The position numbers were made by a program, and so were the translations under genes. The notes under the pieces were generated by a model. That model was given only the letters and a program-made list of their open reading frames with translations. It did no database searches and was not told where the DNA came from. Source: Pseudomonadota bacterium (GTDB lineage: Bacteria; Desulfobacterota; Desulfobulbia; Desulfobulbales; SURF-16). Taken from it: a DNA stretch of 37,548 nt. The DNA lies in assembly GCA_018897105.1 (NCBI GenBank), contig JAHILF010000130.1, positions 1 through 37,548 of the forward strand, given 5' to 3'. Below are positions 1 to 5,409 of the stretch, one piece after another (position 1 is the first letter of the stretch; every line of letters begins with the position of its first letter).

Positions 1-21
1 AGAAAAACTGACTACACTCGT

Positions 22-92
22 CGTCACCCCGGCGAAGGCCGGGGTCCAGAATTGTCGTAACTACCTGGATTCCGGCCTTCGCCGGAATGACG
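22..92. repeat. Palindromic REP-like repeat pair
   Basis: Two 28-nt arms, 22-49 and 65-92, are inverted copies of each other with four mismatches. Each arm is itself a small hairpin (CCGGC-GAAG-GCCGG core). The four differences are compensatory within each arm: CC...GG in one, TT...AA in the other. The ends (CGTCA/TGACG, CTGGA/TCCAG) match the widespread bacterial repeat whose translation reads VIPAKAGIQ or DPGLRRGDD. It lies just downstream of the point where the reverse transcriptase fragment loses homology. I see no transposase. Confidence 0.75.
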
Positions 93-127
93 AACCTGGG
101 CTCAGGCAACCGGCGAAAAGGCTTAAG

Positions 128-346
128 TTAATGACATTGATCGCGCACCTGGAAAAAACGGTAGTGACCAATGTCGGGCTTTTGCAGGACAAGCTGCAGC
201 TGCAGCAGGGCAAGATTGTCATCAAGGTTTTCCCGGAACTGCATAACCTCCGACCGGCCATGTTTGCCCCTGACCGCCTTACAAAAGGCCAGCCTCAGAT
301 TGTCCAGTGTCGCAATAGAGGTATACAGGTTAGCTGCCCGTTTCAT
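128..346 (-). pseudogene. Truncated DGR-type reverse transcriptase (N-terminal fragment)
   Basis: The 72-aa reading frame starts MKRAANLYTSIATLDNL. It continues through a basic segment (KAVRGKHGRSEV) and an F-x-x-N-L-x-x-N-L-x-x-L-Q motif to GHYRFFQVRDQ near residue 70. This order (NLY, K-x-x-RGK, R-x-E-V, NL-x-x-NL, G-x-YR-F) is what I know as the N-terminus of DGR reverse transcriptases, which are usually 300-400 aa. Homology ends at about position 138, where a stop and the palindromic repeat at 22-92 follow. The palm domain with the YxDD-type active site is absent, so this fragment cannot be a working polymerase. Its ATG overlaps the 3' end of the HRDC gene by 17 bp, which is typical of an operon. 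A remote possibility is that the rest lies beyond the window edge after an insertion. Confidence 0.72.
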
Positions 347-828
347 CCTGCTGGCGCTCTTCGACGGTCATACCCCGCATGATTTGTATAACCGAGTCAC
401 CGTATTTTTTGATCCTGGCTTCACCTATACCGTCAATCTCCCGCAAACCGGTATTGGAGCTAATGCGCTGGGCAGCGATCTGGGCAAGCTGCTCATTGGT
501 GAATATGGTATAGAGCGGTACCCCTGTCTCATCGGCTTTTTTCCTTGCGCCATTCCCGCAATCTGGCAAACACTGCAAAATCTCCGGGAGAGAGGACCTC
601 CTTATAGTCCACCCGGTCTTTTTCGGTACGGCCGGGCGACTGCCCAGTTGCCCGGTTTCCACCGGCCAGATACTCAACAGCCAGATTCCAGTATGAATTT
701 TCACCGTTCTGGACGAATTCACGGTGAATGGTCAGTATCCGATTGTGCCGGAGAAAACGGTTCAGGCACTCTTCGTCTTCCCCGTCGCCGCGGGCTGAAA
801 TGGTGAAGAATTTATATTGCACAGGCAT
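330..828 (-). pseudogene. DGR-associated HRDC-domain accessory gene, frameshifted
   Basis: Two overlapping frames make one protein. The N-terminal frame (529-828) begins MPVQYKFFTISARGDGEDEE and includes LNRFLRHNRIL and FVQNGENSYWNLAVEYL. The C-terminal frame (ending at 330) carries a classic HRDC fold: ADETGVPLYTIFTNEQL, then GIGEARIKKYGD. They join if one base is removed from the six-T run at 537-542 (six A on the coding strand), giving LREWRKEKADETGVPLY and a protein of about 165 aa. HRDC domains bind nucleic acid in RecQ helicases and RNase D. Small proteins with this exact layout accompany DGR reverse transcriptases in place of Avd. It lies between the variable protein gene and the reverse transcriptase fragment, so the context fits. 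The frameshift could be real decay, a homopolymer sequencing error or slippage. Confidence 0.75.
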
Positions 829-842
829 GCCGATGGCCCCTA

Positions 843-868
843 TTAAAAAAATCGCGCGTGCTCCGCAC
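843..868 (-). terminator. Terminator-like hairpin and T-run after the variable gene
   Basis: On the minus strand a small stem (GTGC-GGA-GCAC, 858-868) is followed by GCGCGA and seven T residues (845-851). It sits about 100 bp past the stop codon of the caspase/FGE gene and just before the HRDC gene. The stem is short, so termination may be partial. In DGRs, structured DNA after the variable region can also take part in target recognition. Confidence 0.35.
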
Positions 869-965
869 AGGGCCAGGCCTGCCCAGTCTGGAACAGCCCT
901 TCGTCCCTCCGGGCTGCCTCAGGCTGTGCCTGCCTGTTCCCTCGTGCTCCGCTCCCTTCCCTGGC
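869..965 (-). other. GC-rich structured segment downstream of the DGR variable region
   Basis: This untranslated stretch directly follows the stop codon of the hypervariable gene. It contains an inverted pair GGAACAG (890-896) / CTGTTCC (934-940). Smaller stems nest inside it (AGCCC/GGGCT at 895-899 and 911-915; GCCTCAGGC near 915-924). A direct repeat of GCGGAGCACG-type sequence occurs at 943-953 and 856-866. In known DGRs a GC-rich initiation-of-mutagenic-homing site and a nearby hairpin or cruciform follow the variable repeat. Position and character fit that role, but function is inferred. Confidence 0.45.
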
Positions 966-1100
966 TCACTGACCTGGGGGCAGGACAAGCCGGAATCCCA
1001 GGCTGCCGCGTCGGCCGCCCGGCGAACCCCTGCCGCGGAACGCCGAGCGCACGCCCCCGGCGCGGTCGTTCCAGCCGCCGCCGCGATCCACGCGGGAGGA
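966..1100 (-). other. Putative DGR variable region (VR) at the 3' end of the target gene
   Basis: The coding strand is about three-quarters G+C and nearly devoid of A. Several codons lie where FGE-type DGR templates usually have AAC: GAC, CGC, GGC, TTC and GGC. They surround the fixed framework residues R-GG-W, R-AFR and GFRLVLP. Such loss of A at first and second codon positions is what adenine-specific mutagenic copying leaves behind. The template repeat needed to prove it is not in the window. The stop codon lies inside or at the edge of the conserved 3' end, as in other FGE-type targets. Confidence 0.6.
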
Positions 1101-2756
1101 GCCCGGTGAAGGCCCCTGTGGATTGTTGCCGGGGCTGATGCTGTAGTAATCCTCCCCGTACCAGTCCTGGCACCACTCCCAGACATTGCCCAGCATGTCA
1201 TACAGCCCGAAATTATTTTCCTTGAATTTTCCCACCGGCGCGGCAAACTGGTAGGAGTCCTCGCAGGGAAATGATGGGGACCAATACTTCGGGTTTGCCA
1301 CATTTGCATAGTCACAGGCATTGCTGTCCACCGCATCACCCCAATAACGGATCGTCCGGCTGCCGGCCCGGGCCGCGTACTCCCATTCCGCCTCGGTGGG
1401 CAGGCGGAATTCGCGGCCGGATTTCCGGTTGAGCCAGGCAATAAACTTCTGGGCGTCGTTCCAGCTCACACAGGCAACCGGATAATCCTCTTGCTGGGGA
1501 AAACCGACCTGCCGCCAGCTATAGCCGCTCTGCCAGCCCCACTTATCGTCTTTGAAAGCATAACAGCCATCCGCTCCTCCGGCATTGCCTTCCGCATCCG
1601 TTTCATAGCCGGTTTCGTTGACAAACTGCCGGAACTGGCCGACGGTCACCTCGTATTTACCCATATAAAAACCGTCCACGCACACCCGGTGCAAGGGCAC
1701 TTCCTCGGCAAAGTATTTTTTATAGGTGTCCTCTCCTACCTCCTGGATGAGCTGTTCCTTTTCGGCCTTCCGCTGGCCCATGTCGAAGCAGCCGCCCTCT
1801 ACCCAGACAAATTTCATGCCGGTGATAGAATCGCGGAAGATGGAGCCGGCGGCTGGTTTTGCCCCTGCGCCTGCGCCGCCCTTCATCACCGAATCCGCAG
1901 CAACCTTTTCAGGCGGGGGTGGTGGCGGAAAAGGGGAACGGAAGAGGAAATTCCCCTGTTCATGACCGGCGATCGTCCCTCCCCGTGGGGTCTGGGAGGC
2001 CCCGGAGGCAGCTCCCTCCAGATAGCTATTCAGCTCGGAAGCGGTGATATAGCCGTCCGGGTACAAATCAGCCTTGCCATCCTCCAGGGCCGACAGCAGA
2101 AAGCCGGTGAAATAACTGTAGCCCGCCTTGGGCCCGGAGGCAGGCACCCTCTCGCCACTGCCGCCGGCAGTCAGATATTGCCTGGCCTTCTGGCTGGAGA
2201 TGCGTTCGATATAATGTGGGAATTTTTCATCTATTGAGGACAGGGGACCTTTTTCAGCAAACAGCCCGCCGAAGCAGGAGTCAAATATATAGAGCTGGTG
2301 CCGGGCGGCACCGAGTTTGCGTGACAGCTCCCGCAATTTGTCCATGGAAATCCAGGTGGATGGTTTGCCCTTTTCCCCTTCGTACGGAATGATATAACCA
2401 TAATCCTGCCCACCCAGCGAAAGAGTCTCGCCATGGCCGGAAAAATAGAAAAGAAAACGATCCTGCCCGGTAACACGGGGGGCCAGGGTGTCTTCCAGAT
2501 AGGAGATGATCTTGCCGCTGACCGCCTCATCGCGAAAAAATGGTTTGACTTCAAACCCCTGGGATTCGAGGTAACGCTTCATCTCCCTGGCATCATTGAC
2601 TGAATTGGGAAGATAATCCCAATAATCCGACTGGTATCGGTCAATGCCGACGACAACCGCGTAACTCTTCCTGAAGAGTTCCTCCGCCTGGGCAGTCGTC
2701 CCGGCAAACCACGATACGAAAAAAAGAAGCGAAATGGCAAATGATCGGAAAGACAT
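966..2756 (-). CDS. Secreted caspase-like / FGE-fold protein, putative DGR target
   Basis: The 596-aa protein has a signal peptide (residues 1-24, cut near AQA-EE) and then a peptidase C14 caspase-like domain (about 29-270). The catalytic dyad is visible as H108 in FYFSGHGE and C161 in YIFDSCFGG. A proline-rich linker (276-282) leads to an FGE-sulfatase/C-type-lectin-like domain (about 305-596) with FRLPTEAEWEYAARAG, LYDMLGNVWEWCQDWY and GFRLVLP. FGE domains of this kind are the commonest DGR targets. The last ~42 residues (RVDRGGGWNDRAGG..., residues 555-596) sit where DGR variable regions lie. I infer a caspase effector coupled to a hypervariable ligand-binding tip, acting outside the inner membrane. 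It starts 37 bp after the TPR membrane gene. The signal peptide argues for export, although many DGR-linked caspases are cytoplasmic. Confidence 0.85.
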   Translation of the reverse strand: MSFRSFAISLLFFVSWFAGTTAQAEELFRKSYAVVVGIDRYQSDYWDYLPNSVNDAREMKRYLESQGFEVKPFFRDEAVSGKIISYLEDTLAPRVTGQDRFLFYFSGHGETLSLGGQDYGYIIPYEGEKGKPSTWISMDKLRELSRKLGAARHQLYIFDSCFGGLFAEKGPLSSIDEKFPHYIERISSQKARQYLTAGGSGERVPASGPKAGYSYFTGFLLSALEDGKADLYPDGYITASELNSYLEGAASGASQTPRGGTIAGHEQGNFLFRSPFPPPPPPEKVAADSVMKGGAGAGAKPAAGSIFRDSITGMKFVWVEGGCFDMGQRKAEKEQLIQEVGEDTYKKYFAEEVPLHRVCVDGFYMGKYEVTVGQFRQFVNETGYETDAEGNAGGADGCYAFKDDKWGWQSGYSWRQVGFPQQEDYPVACVSWNDAQKFIAWLNRKSGREFRLPTEAEWEYAARAGSRTIRYWGDAVDSNACDYANVANPKYWSPSFPCEDSYQFAAPVGKFKENNFGLYDMLGNVWEWCQDWYGEDYYSISPGNNPQGPSPGSSRVDRGGGWNDRAGGVRSAFRGRGSPGGRRGSLGFRLVLPPGQ

Positions 2757-2793
2757 GTCCTCAACTCCTGTACGGTTACATCAGTCAATTGCA

Positions 2794-3612
2794 TCAATTA
2801 TTGAAATCAGTCACCTTTGCTCCATAATTCTTGTCGTCCAGCCGGGCGGCTTGGCGGATCGCCTCCTGCGCTCCGGCCAAATCGCCCGCCGCCTTGAGTG
2901 ACAAGGCCAGAGTATAGAAGTGGGAAGCCTCGTTCGGCATGAGAGTCACCGCCTGCCGGGCATGCATTACGGCTTCTGCAAAGTCTTCTTTTTTATAAAG
3001 AACATTGGCAAGGGTGTCATGGTATACCCCGTTCTCCTTGTCAACCTGGACCGCCAGACGGGCAAGGGGCAGGGCCTCATCCGTTCTTTTCTGCGTGAGG
3101 TACAGGCAGGCGATCTGATTGAAGGCCTTGGCCGCTTCAATAAGGGGGGTATCTGGGATGGACAGGGCTTTGCCATAAGCGGACATGGCGGCAGCATCAT
3201 CGCCGTTCCTTTCCAGACTGATGCCAAATTTAAGGAGGGCAGCAAATTCACCGCTTTCAGAAAGACCGGCGTCAGCTGCGCCGCCTTTCATCTGGATGCG
3301 CCTGACTACGTCTTCATGGGCGGCCTGGTTTTTGCCGACTTTATCCAGCTCTTCAATAACAAGTTCCGGTCCGCCTTTTACCAGCATAACGGCAATGATT
3401 ATACAGCCGAAAAGAGCAAAACAGGTGCCTGGGGCGGCATTTTTGACGGTGAGCCTGACATCACCCGCCTGTCCTTCTACATCAGAAGTCTGCTGCGGCA
3501 TGACTCCCCGCAGAAAAAGACGGTAGCCAAGAATAATACAGACAAGACCGGCGCCGATAACCGAGAGGCGGAAGAAAGTGGTATATATAAGGAATCCCGT
3601 AATCATATCCAT
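2794..3612 (-). CDS. Two-pass membrane protein with TPR repeats
   Basis: The 272-aa protein has two hydrophobic segments, about residues 5-33 (FFRLSVIGAGLVCIILGYRL) and 62-80 (CFALFGCIIIAVMLV). A charged stretch and then at least three tetratricopeptide-type helical pairs follow from about residue 118 to the end (FGISLERNGDDAAAMSAYGKAL, NVLYKKEDFAEAVMHARQAV, ALSLKAAGDLAGAQEAIRQA). TPRs bind proteins, so it may be a scaffold in the inner membrane with its repeats on one face. The start has a good ribosome site (AGGGGAGA) a few bases upstream. It lies 37 bp before the caspase/FGE gene on the same strand, suggesting co-transcription and perhaps a partner role. I do not recognise it as a named family. 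Confidence 0.78.
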   Translation of the reverse strand: MDMITGFLIYTTFFRLSVIGAGLVCIILGYRLFLRGVMPQQTSDVEGQAGDVRLTVKNAAPGTCFALFGCIIIAVMLVKGGPELVIEELDKVGKNQAAHEDVVRRIQMKGGAADAGLSESGEFAALLKFGISLERNGDDAAAMSAYGKALSIPDTPLIEAAKAFNQIACLYLTQKRTDEALPLARLAVQVDKENGVYHDTLANVLYKKEDFAEAVMHARQAVTLMPNEASHFYTLALSLKAAGDLAGAQEAIRQAARLDDKNYGAKVTDFNN

Positions 3613-4264
3613 CTCCCCTGTTTCCTTTTTCTCTTACGAGTTTTCCTGAAAATGAATGTATGTTCATTAACTTGTGCCTCAACAAATTGCAAGGGATAGT
3701 ATCTGTTTGTTGGGTACTTGTTAAAGTTGAACGCCAGAGTAAGAGTACCGTCAAAGGGAAAAAGCACGGACACTAATTCTGCACTAATTCTGGGGACGCC
3801 TTACTAAATCCAGCAGAGATATGCTATCCCTAGAACAGCTCCAATTGAACTTTCCAAAATTGGCCTCTATCGGCCGCCGTTTCGTCATGTCCAGCTCGAA
3901 TTCTCCAAAGGATTCACATGGTTGTCAATTCAGGGTACCACGGTCATTCGTGCGTAAATATACGCTAAGCCGTTGTAAAAAAATAACATGGCCAGAGAAA
4001 TGCGAGGAACGGCACTCTTTTCAGTACCCCCTTGAGGGGTATAAGGAGCCGTAACGAAATTGAAAAAATGGCCATGTTATTTCGTAACGGCTCCTAATCC
4101 TTTTTATGGGATTACGACAATTACAATGTTGCGTTTCGTACCTTTATGCAAGTTTGCCCGAAGGTGCCTTAACCGGGTTTTTCGTTCCATTGCTCCCTAA
4201 ACCCCTATCTGAAGCGGAAAACGGGAGCAGGATATGGACGGACCTGTTGTGGCAGTCCGTGGCG
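3613..4264. other. Gene-free interval of about 650 bp
   Basis: No reading frame here looks like a protein. It holds the presumed upstream region of the TPR/caspase pair, a short direct duplication of CACTAATTCTG near 3771-3791, and the palindromic repeat at 3968-4095. The remainder (4096-4264) shows nothing I can name. Confidence 0.6.
3968..4095. repeat. MITE-like palindromic repeat, copy 1 (AGCCGTTGTAAAAAAATAAC family)
   Basis: The left arm 3968-3994 (starting AGCCGTTGTAAAA and ending AACATGGCCA) is the inverted partner of 4069-4092 (TGGCCATGTTATTTCGTAACGGCT). An inner pair, 4044-4060 and 4079-4095 (AGGAGCCGTAACGAAAT and its complement), forms a competing hairpin. A small GTACCCCCTTGAGGGGTA hairpin lies at about 4024-4041. 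The same end sequences recur at 32475-32575, so this is a dispersed element without coding capacity. Confidence 0.7.
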
Positions 4265-5389
4265 TCAGGCTTTCGCATACACCCCATGGGATGTATTCTT
4301 TATTTTCCCCTGCTGCTTTAACCTATGCACTATGTTATACAGCTTGGTCTTCGAATAGCCGGTTTTTTCAACCAATTTTTCTATAGTGATACCTGCTTTA
4401 TTGGCAACGATTAATTCAACAACCTGGCCTGTAGCGGTTTTAGAGCCTCTTTTAGAAACCTTTACTTTTTGGCGGGCGTTTGGTGAGTTGCCCAAAATGT
4501 CTTTATTTTCTTTTTGGGAATAGAGGCTCTTATCCAGCTGCGCAGGGTTTGAAGTTTTTGGGATGTTTCTCTGCTTCCGAGGTAACGCAATGGGCTTGGC
4601 TATTTTTTTCACAGCTGACTTCTTACTCACCGCCGTTGTTCCGTTGCCGGCAAAGTCAGGTTTATTATCCAGGTCAATGCCAAAAATATCTGCAAGGTCG
4701 GCATCAACTATGACCTTGGCACTCTTTGTTTTTGTTTTTGCCAGCAATTCCTCTGTTTTATCTTTTACAGCTCGTGTAATAAGATCACCAGTATCTGCTC
4801 CCCGTAGTTTAAAAAATAAGGAAGGATCTTCATCAAATCTTGCGCCGATTCCATAGAGAGCAGCTGCGACATGTTTACACATGGAGGCCCAGTCAGGACA
4901 ACTGCAATCAAAACTGATAGCCTGCGGACTAGGGAATAATCCTTTCTCTTCAGCGAAAAAGATATCTGCCAATATTTTGGGAAACTTTCCGGCAAGCAGG
5001 TCCTGCAATGATTTCAATTGCCCTTCACACTGTTTTTTTATTGCGCTCCAGTTGGCCTGACTGATGGCTTGAATTTTTATTTCCACTTCATAGGGTCTGG
5101 AAGTTGAACCCTGGACAAGAGCAGTTACTTTCCCGGTATCTATCTTGAGGTCAAGGACTGCCCCGTGGCGGACATAACTCCTGCCCCTGCCGATACGATT
5201 GGCATAGTCCGCGTACCGTTCAAGATTTTGATTCCACGACTTTCCCCACCAGGTGCGGGCCAGAATGTTGCCTTCAATAACAACAGGCTGGATGCCCGGA
5301 TTTTTTTTCTGAAGCTGCTTTAATTTTTTCTCTGCCTTGGCCTTTTTTTCGGCAACGGAAACATATCGCGGATATCCCCAATAGCTCAT
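4265..5389 (-). CDS. SWIM zinc-finger protein
   Basis: The 374-aa protein carries a SWIM motif, C-x-C-x(n)-C-x-H, visible as FDCSCPDWASMCKHVAAALYGIG around residues 160-182. SWIM fingers chelate zinc and bind DNA or protein. The N-terminal half (ARTWWGKSWNQNLERYADYANRIGRGRSYVR) is typical of bacterial SWIM proteins encoded beside SNF2 ATPases. The C-terminus after a basic linker resembles a small winged helix (VVELIVANKAGITIEKLVEKTGYSKTKLYNIVHRLKQQGKI), which suggests DNA binding. It follows the SNF2 gene by 20 bp on the same strand and is last in the UvrD-SNF2-SWIM operon. Function is unknown; a role in helicase recruitment is inferred. Confidence 0.88.
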   Translation of the reverse strand: MSYWGYPRYVSVAEKKAKAEKKLKQLQKKNPGIQPVVIEGNILARTWWGKSWNQNLERYADYANRIGRGRSYVRHGAVLDLKIDTGKVTALVQGSTSRPYEVEIKIQAISQANWSAIKKQCEGQLKSLQDLLAGKFPKILADIFFAEEKGLFPSPQAISFDCSCPDWASMCKHVAAALYGIGARFDEDPSLFFKLRGADTGDLITRAVKDKTEELLAKTKTKSAKVIVDADLADIFGIDLDNKPDFAGNGTTAVSKKSAVKKIAKPIALPRKQRNIPKTSNPAQLDKSLYSQKENKDILGNSPNARQKVKVSKRGSKTATGQVVELIVANKAGITIEKLVEKTGYSKTKLYNIVHRLKQQGKIKNTSHGVYAKA

Positions 5390-5409
5390 AATGTTCTCGA
5401 CTAAAAAAA

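Noticed and set aside
529-555. Programmed ribosomal frameshifting in the HRDC gene
   Set aside because: Restoring the frame needs a +1 shift on A6 and there is no standard -1 slippery heptamer with a downstream structure. Simple indel decay or a read error is more likely, though slippage was not excluded.
171-806. Plus-strand open frame of 211 aa
   Set aside because: It is antisense to the HRDC gene and RT fragment, which have recognisable motifs. Its own translation is low-complexity with no known motif.
1-3612. A template repeat (TR) for the DGR
   Set aside because: I looked for a near-copy of 966-1100 with AAC-rich codons and saw none in the window. It was probably lost or lies outside.
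2920-3699. Plus-strand open frame of 259 aa
   Set aside because: It is opposite the TPR membrane protein, which has a ribosome site, membrane helices and repeats. The plus frame has none of these.
3771-3805. Insertion-sequence remnant suggested by the duplicated CACTAATTCTG and TCTGGGGAC motif
   Set aside because: Too short and without a transposase frame or inverted ends. It is kept only as a remark on the gene-free interval.
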